This document shows positions 46,971 to 57,900 of a stretch of 64,000 nt of DNA, in pieces. Source of the stretch: Macrostomum hystrix (Eukaryota; Platyhelminthes; Macrostomidae). The stretch spans positions 4,972,001 through 5,036,000 of the forward strand of contig CATNEN010000039.1 in the NCBI GenBank assembly GCA_950097015.1, given 5' to 3'. The position numbers and the translations under genes are program-made. Position 1 is the stretch's first letter. Each line of letters starts with the position of its first letter. The notes beneath the pieces were generated by a model. It worked only from the letters and a program-made list of their open reading frames with translations, was not told where the DNA came from and ran no database searches.

Positions 46971-48623
46971 TCACCGATCGCAGGCGGATGGCAAGCTGGA
47001 GGCGACCAGCGCCGAGAGCTGATCAGCCAATTGCCGGCTCTGCAGCTGCTCACAGATTGTTAAGACTGAGTCTCCAGTTTCGTCCACTGCTAGAAGGCAC
47101 TCCGGCCCCAGCTCTGTCACGAGCCACTCCAGCGCCGAACTGTTCCAATCGTTGCTGGCCGCGCAGTGCGCAACGCTCCTGCTTTTGCGGCCCTTCAGCT
47201 GGAAGAATCTTTCACCTCGCATGGCCTCCTTGATCAGCTGCATGGATTCAGCGGTGCGACATTCTGCAGCAACGTGAACGACAGTGTCGCCGGAGTCGTC
47301 CCGGTCAGTGAGACAGTCTGGCTCGAGTTCACTCACAAGCCAGTGAAATGCTGAGCTACTGTACTCATTGCGTGCAGCGCAGTGCATTGCAGTCCTATTG
47401 TGCATTCCTCTCAGCTTGAAGCCGTGAATGCCGTTCATGCTCTGTTTGATCAGCCGCATTGAGCCTTCTCGCTGAAATTCGGCTGCTATGTGAATAACTG
47501 TGTCATTATTGGCATCTCTCTCGATGAGACAATCGGGCCCAAGCTCGTTCACCAGCCATTCAAGCGTCGAGTTGCCAGTTTGATTAAAAGCTGCGCTATG
47601 AGCCACGGTGCGGCCGAAATTCCTCTTCAGCTTGAAGCATTGAATGTCATTGAATTTGTCTTTGATAAACTGCATTGTTCTAGCAGTCTGCATCTCTGCC
47701 AAATTGTGGATCACTGTACAGTTGCTATCGTCCCTCACTGTCAGGCAGTCGGGTCCCAGCTCTTCAACCAGCCACTCCAGCACCGAGCTGTTTAACTTAT
47801 TGAAGGCAGCGCTGTGTACCACAGTCCTGCCGTTAACTCCTCGGAGTTTGAAGCACTCCACTCCGCACAAACTCTCTTTGATGAATCGCATCACGTCGGG
47901 GTTCTGATGCTCCGCACAGAGGTGAATGACAGTGTTTTGATTGACATCTCTGTCGGTGAGGCAGTCGGGACCCAACTCTCTCACGAGCCACACGAGGGCT
48001 GAGTCGGTTGCATTGTGAGCTGCGCAGTGAACGGCGGTCATGCCGAGCATGCCTCTCAGCTTGAAGCCTTGGAGTCCGCCCAACTTCTCTTTGATGAACT
48101 CCATCATCTCCGACGTCTGATATCTGGCGGCAACGTGGATCGCTGTGTCTCCATTTGCGGCCCGCTCTGTGAGACAGTTTGTACCGAGCTCGGTCACCAG
48201 CCACTGGAATGCCGAGCCGCCTTCGCTGCCATTGCTAGCAGCTGCGGTTAGCGCAGATTTCAAGTTGAATGCAGTTTGGAGCTTTCGCTTGAAGAACTCC
48301 ATGGAGGCCGCAGTCTGGCTGGCGGCCGCTAGGTGGACGACCGTCTGTCCGCGGGCGTCGGTCAGTGCAAGCGTTGCCTCGCCCAGACACTCGACCACAG
48401 CTTGCAGAGCTGCTAGTCCGTCAACATCCTGAGCTGCAGCAAAAATGACGCATTTAGCCATTGAGCTTACTCCGAGATTGGTGGTCTGCTTCTTCAGAAA
48501 TAGCAGCAATTTTTCCGTCTCGATTGAGTCTGCAGCCGCAACAGCCCTTTTGATTTGATGGTACAACTGCTCAGGACTAGGCGCTAATTGTCTGTATTCT
48601 TCAGCTGACTCACATGTGCTCAT
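46971..48623 (-). CDS. Intronless ankyrin-repeat protein with 72-residue super-repeats
   Basis: A single open frame of 550 residues. After about 90 residues of leader, six units of about 72 residues follow; five are very similar and the first is diverged. Each unit holds two ankyrin-like halves: one around DTVIHIAAE...MxFIKE, the other around GRTVVHSAAFN...LEWLVEELGPDCL. The TVIHxAAE and TAxHCAAxN strings fit the ankyrin TPLHxAA core, with Thr/Val replacing the usual Leu. Ankyrin domains bind proteins; no enzyme domain, signal peptide or membrane segment is seen, so a cytosolic scaffold is likely. The lack of introns contrasts with its neighbours and might mean retroposition. Partners and function are unknown. 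Confidence 0.85.
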   Translation of the reverse strand: MSTCESAEEYRQLAPSPEQLYHQIKRAVAAADSIETEKLLLFLKKQTTNLGVSSMAKCVIFAAAQDVDGLAALQAVVECLGEATLALTDARGQTVVHLAAASQTAASMEFFKRKLQTAFNLKSALTAAASNGSEGGSAFQWLVTELGTNCLTERAANGDTAIHVAARYQTSEMMEFIKEKLGGLQGFKLRGMLGMTAVHCAAHNATDSALVWLVRELGPDCLTDRDVNQNTVIHLCAEHQNPDVMRFIKESLCGVECFKLRGVNGRTVVHSAAFNKLNSSVLEWLVEELGPDCLTVRDDSNCTVIHNLAEMQTARTMQFIKDKFNDIQCFKLKRNFGRTVAHSAAFNQTGNSTLEWLVNELGPDCLIERDANNDTVIHIAAEFQREGSMRLIKQSMNGIHGFKLRGMHNRTAMHCAARNEYSSSAFHWLVSELEPDCLTDRDDSGDTVVHVAAECRTAESMQLIKEAMRGERFFQLKGRKSRSVAHCAASNDWNSSALEWLVTELGPECLLAVDETGDSVLTICEQLQSRQLADQLSALVASSLPSACDR

Positions 48624-49835
48624 GATTAGGCTAGAAAAAAAACAGATCGTACCAATGACTAAATATTACAAAATTCAAAATGATATGTTCAATATTATTG
48701 TGATTTGGAAATATAGCTTTATTTAAACATTTATTTAAACGTTCGAAATCTAATATTTGAAATAAATTATGCATACGAGCATAGTATCCATCTAACAATA
48801 CATATTTACAATTTGAGGATCCTAAAAATAAAAACTAGTGATCAACATTTAAGAAGCGGTTTTATTTAGAAGTATAACATAAAACTAAATCTGATTAATC
48901 AGTTTAAAAATCGTCTTTTAATTTATAATCATACTCTGTTATGGCACTGAAGAGATGTTTTATTTTATTTAGACAAAAAATAGGTACCAATTTTATGTTG
49001 ATTGTGTCGTAGACGAACAAGTTTGAACGCTTCAAAACTATATATATTAAGGCATATACTTAGATATATACATAAATATTCTTATTATTCCATTAGAAAA
49101 TATATGTTTTAAGTGTAACAAATTTTTAGCATGAAGAAGGAAAACTACAGCAATATAATTATCAATATTTTAATAAGCAATAAATGTAAAACTTTCGTAT
49201 CGTCAACTGCGAAGAATACATTTCTAGGAACAAAAAACATGCATATATACATTAGTGAATTCAGAACTAAAGTCTATATATAGCACAGTAGTTTTTAAGG
49301 ATAAAATAGATGTAATTAATTATAAATAAAGCAGGTTAAAATAAAAAGACAACGCCATAAAAACTCTGCAAATTAACTGAAATACAAATTTTATACAGAA
49401 TCACAGATAAAAGAGAAAAAATGTACTTACTTTTTTTGTTTTTATAAAGTATAAACAAAAATGCAACAATCCCAAAAAGGTTTGTTATAATTTAAAACCA
49501 AAATTTTACACTGATCTACTTTACTATGCCGTTGACTATTTTTTTACTAATATTTTTACGTCGTGATTACCTGCTATAATATTTTGGAAGATTACCAATT
49601 AATTCCAGTAGGGAACTATCCGTGTACATGCATGAAAAACTGTTTCTGCTAAGTGCAATGCGATCAAAGCGATCGAAGCAATACATATTGTTTTGGTTTT
49701 ACTAAATGACGACTGGAGTAACATATATATTCTACGTGGCCCTCGGTTGTACTGAGACGCCTAATAATTATTAACTTTGCAAATTTGTCCATCCGCAGCG
49801 TAAAAACTCAATGGCAAATATTCATTCGCACTAGC
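48624..49835. other. AT-rich spacer, no gene seen
   Basis: Strongly AT-rich unique DNA, probably with upstream sequence of the ankyrin gene and 3' sequence of the channel gene. Confidence 0.5.
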
Positions 49836-51794
49836 TTACAGCGAACTGTTTTCTATTTTATCATATTGAGCATCTCGTTTTGCTGTAGAAATTGCAGTTC
49901 CGTCATACACAGTCTTTACTGCCACACCTTCCGATCGAATGACGCTCAATAGTCCATCAGCGCGAGCTGCATCTTCTTCGGTCTCATCGATGTGCCTATC
50001 TGAGGTGCCGCCGCACAGGACCTCCGCAAGTGCCAGATAAAAAAGCTCAACTATTTCGACGGCAAAAGTGAGCGTCACTCCAAGCGTCAGAGTGCCGATT
50101 CCGCCCAGCCGGCTGACTAGCGCACTCAGCGAGATGACGGGCTTCTCAGATTTTTGCGTTGTGACGAAGGTCTCCCTCACAATGGTCACCATCGCCATGC
50201 CTTCATCGGAAGCAGAACGAGCGTCGGTCCAATTTCCATCAGCACCATCGGTAAAGAATTCATTCAGCAGGTTTGTGTCCTCCGGCGTAGGTTCGATCTC
50301 GCTGCTCAAGATGGCTGTGACGCGCTTCATCCAGTGCAACTGCGACCCCAGCGGACGCCAGTCGCTGTTCGATTGCTCGATCTTGGGATTCGGGTGTGGA
50401 TCGAGTAATTAATTGCATGGTTCAATTGATGCAGCGGATTAGTAACTAATCTGATATGAAGCACGTGCACATGCAGTATCTCCTCCAAGGGATCATTGAC
50501 ATTGTGATTTCTATGGCTTGGCATGCTATAAAAAGCGAACGTCATTTTAACATCGTCGAAAGCTTACTGAATATCGCCATCGAATGCATCGCTGACGGCA
50601 GGCAGTATCATCGCCGGGCTCCGAGTAGACCCTCTCCAGGCTGATGTTCCTGGCGCATGCAATCCTCGCCAGCATCAAATCAGCCGCAGCCACGCCGTCG
50701 CCTTCAGGTAGGCGGCTGCAGAACGGCTTGGTGGCTTCTGGCGGTCGAGGATTCAGATGAAACGCCGACGTACAGTTGCAGTGCTGAGAAATGAACTGGC
50801 TGATTTGCTGTGCAATACAGGAGCTCTGTGTGTAACGAAAGTCGATCTCGCCATTCTGCGTAATTCGCGGCGCCGCGTGCATTATCTCGCCGGAGTGCAT
50901 GCAGTCAGTCTTCGGGCTCTGGTAGCTAACGTGCCGCTCAGTGGTGTAGCGGATTGTACTGGCAGTGCCCAGCTGCACCCTGTACTGCTCTGCATCCGTG
51001 TCCGGATAAGTTCCGGGCTCATGCAGAACAATCACCAGACCAGCCGCTTGGTCAAACAGATTGTACACCTGATCACTAAGACCATTTTCAATTTGACCGC
51101 CACCGGAGATCACCATGGAGACACTGCTGACGTAGTTGGGATCCTTAGCCACCTCTAGTGTGTAGCAATTAAAGTAGAGCGGGTGCTGGATACGCCTGAC
51201 GCGGTGCTGGCAGGAGTCCTCGTGAGCCACAGACGGATTCGTGTTGTGGCTGTGGCGCATCACGCAGAACAGCAGCAGGTCGCTCTGCTCGTGGCCCAGC
51301 AGGGCGATCTGGTCTCGCTCCAAGCTCTGGTAGTATCCGGACAGCCGGTCGCTCTGGAAGACCTCCCGGGCGTCCTTGTAGCGGCCCTGGGCCAGCAGGT
51401 CACGCATGACGCCACGAACTCGGCTAGAAAAGTTTGCCGGACTTGGCGCGGTGCCGTTCGACCACAGGCTGACGGCGCGACGGCTGAACGGCTGGTGCGA
51501 GCAGATCGTGACGCTGGGGAACGGACTCGGATGCTTCACCAGCTGGTCCGTCTGCTGGCTGACGTGGTACTGGAAGTATTCGAACACCAGCGAGTAGCAG
51601 CTCAGGCAGAGCACGCAGAGCATGCTCAGGATAAAAGCGGCCCACAGCAGGCGCTGGAAGGGCCTCTGGTCGGGTCTGGCCAGCTTGGCGAAGCCTCTCA
51701 AACTGGTGCTGGCGATGAACAACCGGAGGATCTTGCCCACCCGGCTCGGCATGACTGCGAGAGAGCTGCTGTCCGTGTGGCTCTCTGCTCGCAA
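49836..51794 (-). CDS. DEG/ENaC-family sodium channel subunit
   Basis: Two exons, 51794-50568 and 50381-49836, join in phase 0 (donor TTCA/GTAAGC, acceptor CCCAAG) and give 590 residues. These are amiloride-type cation channels with two membrane segments and a large Cys-rich ectodomain. Shown are a short cytosolic N-terminus, M1 (LLWAAFILSMLCVLCLSCY, about residues 50-68), the post-M1 FPSVTICSHQPFSRR, LYFNCYTLEV, an ectodomain with paired Cys (HCNCTSAF, CRQRC), the WRYSIEQSNSDWRP palm strand, and M2 beginning RLGGIGTLTLGVTLTF. Two normally invariant spots differ: the N-terminal HG gating motif reads RG (33-34), and the G/S-x-S filter reads GVT (about 510-512). Met15 (MPSRVGK) is an alternative start. 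Ligand and tissue cannot be inferred. Confidence 0.92.
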
Positions 51795-52651
51795 CGACTA
51801 TGCGGCTATGAGACAGCAGTGCAGTCCCGTCTCTATTGCTTCCTAGCGATCGAGCTGATTTATATCGACTTTAGCTATTTGATGATACAGAGTAAACGGT
51901 TAAATCTGATTGGCTCGCACAAAACACACCGTCTCGAGCTCGCGAACCCTGAGTAGTTCCGGATGTCCGAGAATATCAAACAAATTTTCTGTTTGAAAAA
52001 TCGCCCTCCGCACGAGAACACGAAAATTACAGACTTTTCTTCCAAAGAAACCGAAAAACCATTAAAATGGTAATTAAAGAAAACAGGAGCGTTACAATGA
52101 CATAAAAATATTCGCCTCTGATTTTAATTACCTAATCAAAAGTACTAAAAAGCTATTTTATATGATTTAGTCATTTGAATTTCGTGATAGACTTCGTCAT
52201 TCGTCACTGTTTGAATTTTCGCCACTATTTTTAGTGATAGACTTTCTCGTCAACTTTGCGAGCCCATTTACGATTACGATATTTTTCGATACGATTACGA
52301 GTAGCGCAGACAGAGAACGAGGCGGTGGCTCGGGCGGTAGCACTGCAGGGTAAAGCCGGAAGTGTGCCGGTTTGAAGAGTGGCCTCTATAAAATAATTTG
52401 GCTACTATCAGACTGACAAAACTTCCGAAACATATACTAATCGATGGATAGTAAGTGCGGGATAATAAAGAGAGCAGGAAAACGAAGCCGCTGTAGCGCT
52501 CTGAATATCGCTTGTCATTTCAGTCTGCAATTCCGAAAACTGGTACCCGATCGGCTGCTATTGCCAGAGTCGATAATGCAGAGTTTGCCCTATTGGTTCA
52601 CGATTTTTGGTTTTACAGACGGCTGTGGGAACTGGCACATCAGTTAATGAC
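51795..52651. other. Spacer upstream of the channel gene, no gene seen
   Basis: AT-rich except near 52310-52385, where GGTGGCTCGGGCGGTAGCAC resembles a tRNA A-box region and may be another SINE relic. There is no credible exon. Confidence 0.4.
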
Positions 52652-52905
52652 AGTAGAACTGCAGCCAGCAAGGCGATTCTGCCAATTCTGCTGACTCCTG
52701 AGCACTCAAGCAGGTGTGCACATCTGCCACCCTGACTTCTTCATCGTTTCACAGTTCGAGGTTGGCCCTAAAGGGCGTAAATTGCACGACAAGTCCCCAA
52801 GCTTTGTCTCCGCGGCTGCGGCCCCAAATGAAAGTGGCCTCGCCGCGGAATCGAGCTCAGGGACCTTGGTGCGAGAGGCAAACGCGTTAGACCACTCTGC
52901 CATTT
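52652..52905 (-). mobile_element. tRNA-derived SINE copy, tail missing
   Basis: Reverse-strand copy with head (B box GCTCGATTCC near 52850, A-box region at about 52890) and body. It lacks the final block and the ATT tail, and the TGTGTG-rich segment is deleted. Confidence 0.88.
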
Positions 52906-53062
52906 TTCCCTCTCTTTTTCTATCGACTCTTGACAATCATGTACTGAAGATGGGTAGACACAAATTCATTTCTTTCAGTTTTAAGGTTACATTACTATTG
53001 GAATCGCTTTGGTCATGTAAAACTGCCTTTCAAAGTGTTATGTTGAGCTAAGAAGGTCTGGA

Positions 53063-53430
53063 GGGGGTGAGTGCCTGAGTGGTAAACGCGTTTGCCTCTC
53101 GCACCGAGGTCCCTGAGTTCGATTCTGCGGCGAGGCCAAATTCATTTCGGGCGCAGCCACGGAGAGAAGGATTGGGAGCTTGTCGTGCAACTTTCGCCAT
53201 TGAAGACCAACCTCCAAGTCACATTGAGAGTGTTCACAGCCTGACGATGAGAAAGTCAGGGCAGATGTACACACCTGTGTGAGCGTGTGCCTGCGTACAG
53301 TATCTGTGTGCATGTGTGCTCAGGAGTCACCGAAATGAGCTGAATTGCCTCCACGCTGGCTGCGGGTCAAGTGTCACCAAATGATGCACCATTGCCCGCA
53401 GCCCTCCTGCAATTATCATTCATTATTTAT
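53063..53430 (+). mobile_element. tRNA-derived SINE copy, near full length
   Basis: Head with A box TGCCTGAGTGGTAAACG, B box GTTCGATTC near 53117, full body and the end CCTCCTGCAATTATCATTC. It lies head-to-head with the copy at 52652-52905, only about 160 bp away. Confidence 0.92.
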
Positions 53431-53440
53431 TAAGGACGTC

Positions 53441-53640
53441 TGGAGTTCGAATCGCAGCCCAGAGAAGCAGTTGTGTTCTTGAGCAACAAGAAAATAATCT
53501 CCATATTGCTCAAGGTCTCCCAGCTGTAAAATGTTTACCAACTGTCTGTGGCAGAAATTAGAGCGCGTCCATGGACTGACCAGCTGTACTATACGGCAGC
53601 AGAAAAGCGGCTATACTAAAATTTGGTATCTGGAACATTT
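53441..53640 (+). mobile_element. Possible second SINE type with TTGAGCAA hairpin
   Basis: Directly after the previous SINE comes a B box (GGAGTTCGAATCGCAGCC). Then CTTGAGCAA and, 20-odd bp later, TTGCTCAAG form a perfect 9-bp inverted repeat. SINEs of many animals carry a similar TTGAGCAAG...TTGCTC block after the tRNA-like head. The 3' end is not clear. Confidence 0.4.
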
Positions 53641-54114
53641 CGAGCTGGATCTGAAGAATTGGTTAGGCTATAAACAAAAATGAATGAAAAGAAATCAGAA
53701 ATTCAACTTGAAGTTTTGCATAGAGGTAAATAATCGGAATTAAGGAATGCTTTAATGAGCGATGAAAATGTAAACAAAATAGTGTGCGAATTCGTTAACC
53801 GTTTATTTTCGACAAACAGTTTAATCAGGCAAATACAAAATCTAAAATTAGTGGAAGGATAGAATCTATATTCAAGAATGTGCTATAAAATCTAACTACT
53901 AACCAACAGTAGCTTGGAAGAATGTAGGTAAAGAAAACTTTATAACGAAAGAACCAATCAAAAGATAGCTAGCACACAGACACTTTGCTAACGACAGATA
54001 GTAATAGAGTGCAGGGCGGCTCTACTGTCTATGGCCAGAGCTGAGATCACCTCAGAAAAAACGCCGATTTAAACTGCGGTTACGACACAGAACCTGCTTT
54101 TAGCTCTGTGGTTA
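53641..54114. other. AT-rich spacer, no gene seen
   Basis: Unique sequence between the SINE cluster and the next array, with no frames of note. Confidence 0.4.
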
Positions 54115-54570
54115 AGATCGCTCTGTTACGATTCCAGCTAGAGTTCCTGCTTCCTGCTTCGATTCCAGATACGAGTACAGCTAACGTTCCTGCTTCGATT
54201 CTACCTACGATTCCAGCTATTGTTCCTGCTTCGATTCTACCTACGATTCCAGCTAGTGTTCCTGCTTCGATTCTACCTACGATTCCAGCTAGTGTTCCTG
54301 CTTCGATTCTACCTACGATTCCAGCTAGTGTTCCTGCTTCGATTCTACCTACGATTCCAGCTAGCGTTCCTGCTACGATTCCAGCTAGCGTTCCTGCTAC
54401 GATTCCAGCTAGCGTTCCTGCTACGATTCCAGCTAGCGTTCCTGCTACGATTCCAGCTAGTGTTCCTGCTACGATTCCAGCTAGCGTTCTTGCTACGATT
54501 CCAGCTAGAGTTCCAGCTTCGTTTCCAGCTACGATTTCAGCTTCAGTTCCAGCTTTGATTCTTGCAAACA
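54115..54570. repeat. 12-bp-based minisatellite (24- and 36-bp units)
   Basis: Units built of CTACGATTCCAGCTAGCGTT and CCTG/CCTGCTTCGATTC blocks. A 36-bp form on the left gives way to a 24-bp form on the right. It lies 3' of the WD40 gene. Frames pass through because the units are multiples of three. Confidence 0.9.
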
Positions 54571-54927
54571 GAAGACAGTACAGGCTCCTGATTTAAGATA
54601 TTCTTTGAAAATTCGGGGGGATGTGTAAGTTGACCTACAGACTCTTGTGACAGTGCAAATAGTGCATTGTGCCTGCAGAATATAAAAAAATTGTTTCTTA
54701 TAAACAAAAAAGCAAAAAAACAGAAAGAAAATCCAAAAACAGCAAAAAGCAAAAAATTCAAAAACAGAAAATTATTTTTTTGCAAAAATTCTTTAAAAAG
54801 TCTGTGAGAACAAATACCCATCGATGATGCCATTTGAATCTGATAAAAAGAGTGGAAATTGAGCAGCAGTTGAGCTTGGGGGAGGTGGTCAAAGGCAGCT
54901 CCTTTGGTGGCCTAAGCTACTGAAAAG

Positions 54928-57900
54928 TCAGAGAAAGCTGATGCCGAAAATTCGAGTGTCGTCGTGCTCTCCGAGGTAGTCGGCGGTGTCACCGTTGCCC
55001 AGCAGTCGGTTGACAATCCGTCGTCGGTCGGGCAGGTTCGGGCAGAGCGTGGGCAGCAGGCTGGGCGGCAGCGGCAGCCGGCCGACGCAGCCCCGGCGGC
55101 AGCGGGAGGCCACGGCGCGGCAGCACAGCTCGGCGAGGGTCGAGACGGCCGAGCCGCTGAAGGTGTAGTCACCGGCATTTTCGACCGAGTCCAGCTGGCT
55201 GTGCGGCGGCAGACGCCAGAGGCGAACAGAGCCCGACGAGCTGGCCGCGGCAAGGACTTCTTCGGTGTCAGCGAAGGCCAGAGAGATGACAGACGCGGTG
55301 GCGGCTGCCTCGGTGGAGTTTGAGTCCAAAATCTGCAGCTGTATCAAACTGCAGCAGGAAAAGTACACAAGATAGAGACTTGTACACTGTACAGATCTTT
55401 ACACAAGATAAAGATCTGTACACAAGATAAAGATACGTACACAAGATAAAGATCTGTACATAGATAGAGATCTGCACCTCTGTAAAATTTAAAGTACGCG
55501 GATGAAATCCAGGTACAGTGAAACTTACCTGACACAAATTCCAGTTGTGGCCGCAGAGTTCTCTTCATCACTTTTACTTCCGCCGTCACTGGTGCCGCCG
55601 TTTCGCCCACGCTGTCGCTGGCAGATGAAGCGATAGACGCGAATAAGACCGCTTCGACAGCCGACAGCGAGTAGACGTCCTGAGCTGCTGAACTGAACTA
55701 CCTCGGGCAGATCAACTTCGCCTTCGGTGCCGCCGTCCTCGCCGTCCGCGCTGTCCTCGCCCTTCGTCATTGGCACTCGCAACAACCGGCGATACTTGGC
55801 TAATTGCTCTCTATCGGGCCCGCCGAGGCTCTCCTGATCCTTTTCGTCACGGCTAGCGTTCTCGGCATCGTGGTTGTCAATGCCGGCGCTGACGAAGCCG
55901 CCGACGATATCGAGAAAACCCGAAGCATTGCCCAGTGCCACAATGCTGCGACACCTTTAAGGCGTTAAAGTTGCGAAGAATTTGGAAAATCCATGCGACG
56001 CATGACCAATCATGACCAATATGACCAATCAGAGAATACTCTGACCAATCAGAGAATACTCTGACCAATCAGAGGATACTCTGACCAATCAGAGGATACT
56101 CTGACCAATCAGAGGATACTCTGACCAATCAGAGAATACTCTGACCAATCAGAGAATACTCTGACCAATCAATAGAAGCGTCAGAAAAAGATTAGCGCAA
56201 ACCTTAAGCTGGGAGGTCGTCTAAAGCCGTCCTCGGACGCCTCTTCGTCGTCTAGCTCGTCCTCCCAAGGCAGCTGTCCGACTGCTTCTTCCGGATCGGC
56301 CGGCCAGAAGGCGAACGCGCGCGGCGACGACAAAGCGGCGGTGTCGGATACGCTTCCGGCATTGCCGATTGCAGGTCGATGGCACCATTCCAGGGCCAGG
56401 CAGCTGCCACCTGAACCGGAGTCCGAGCAGCTGTCCGCTCTCTGCCGCGAACGTCGCACAAGCAGCAGCACTCCGTAGTGGCCGGTGGAGGTGGCAAAGC
56501 CGACGCGGCGACCGTCCCAGGACCATGCGCAGTGGCCGGTCTCCGTGTAGGTTCGGCCAAGTCGCAGGCAGGGAATCAGGCGGCTGAGCCGCAACTGGCG
56601 GGGGAGAAATTTTGGCACAATTTATCACCGGACAAAAGATCCACCTGAAAATCATTGCCTAAATTCGGGATTCATTTTGAGATCAGAAATCCCATCCAAA
56701 GAGAACCTATGCTATGAGTAAGAAATCCAATCCAGATAATCCGATAATTATCAGGATTGAGTATCAGAATATCCAGGTCCCTGAGCTCGATTCCACGGCG
56801 AGGCCACATTCATTTAGGGATGCTGCCGCAGAGAGAAGGCTTGGGGGCTTGTAGTGAAATACCTCCAAGGCGCAGTGAGATTGTGCAATGCCGGACTATG
56901 AGAAAGTCAGGGCAGATGTACACACCTGCGTGAGCGTGTGCCTGCGTACAGTAACTGTGTGCGCGAGTGCTCAGGAGTCAGCGAAATGGGCACAATTGCC
57001 TCTGTGGGTCTAGTGTCGCCGAATGATGTGCCATTGCCCGCAGCCCTCCTGCAGTTAATATTATTAAAGATAAATTTCAAATATCGAAAAGGCAAGGTCC
57101 TGAGTTCGATACCCCCTAGCCATAGTCCGCAGTTGTCGCTCACCTCATTCTCCACAACAGACATGGAATGCAGCTGGACAATTCTCAGGTGGAAGCTGTT
57201 AGACAGTCGCACCAGAGTCAGAACCCGGGCACCACTAGGCGAGACGGCGACACTCTTGACCACTTCACCCATGTTGAGTTTGCCAGAGCTCACAACCCGA
57301 TGCAGCCCGTTGACGGCGGGCAGCGACAGGTCGACCAGACCGAGGCCCTGGTCGCCGGCGAAGCAAACGGACAGTCGGGACGGATGAAGGCCGATGCAGC
57401 AGGGGTAGCACGTCGACTGCAGGCGAGGCAGCAGGCTGCAGGCTGAGCAGAAGGGGCCAAAGCTAAATGAGGAGCTGATCACTGACAAGCTGCATGACCT
57501 ACTCACTGACTAGCTGCATGACCTACTCACTGACTAGCTGCATGACCTACTCACTGACTAGCTGCATGACCTACTCACTGACAAGCTGCATGACCTACTC
57601 ACTGACTAGCTGCATGACCTACTCACTGACTAGCTGCATGACTTTCTCACTGACTAGCTGCATGACATACTCACTGACTAGCTGCATGACCTACTCACTG
57701 ACTAGCTGCATGACCTACTCACTGACAAGCTGCATGACCTACTCACTGACTAGCTGCATGACCTACTCACTGACTAGCTGCATGACATACTCACTGACTA
57801 GCTGCATGACCTACTCACTGACAAGCTGCATGACCTACTCACTGACTAGCTGCTTGACATACTCACTGACAAGCTGCATGACCTACTCACTGACTAGCTG

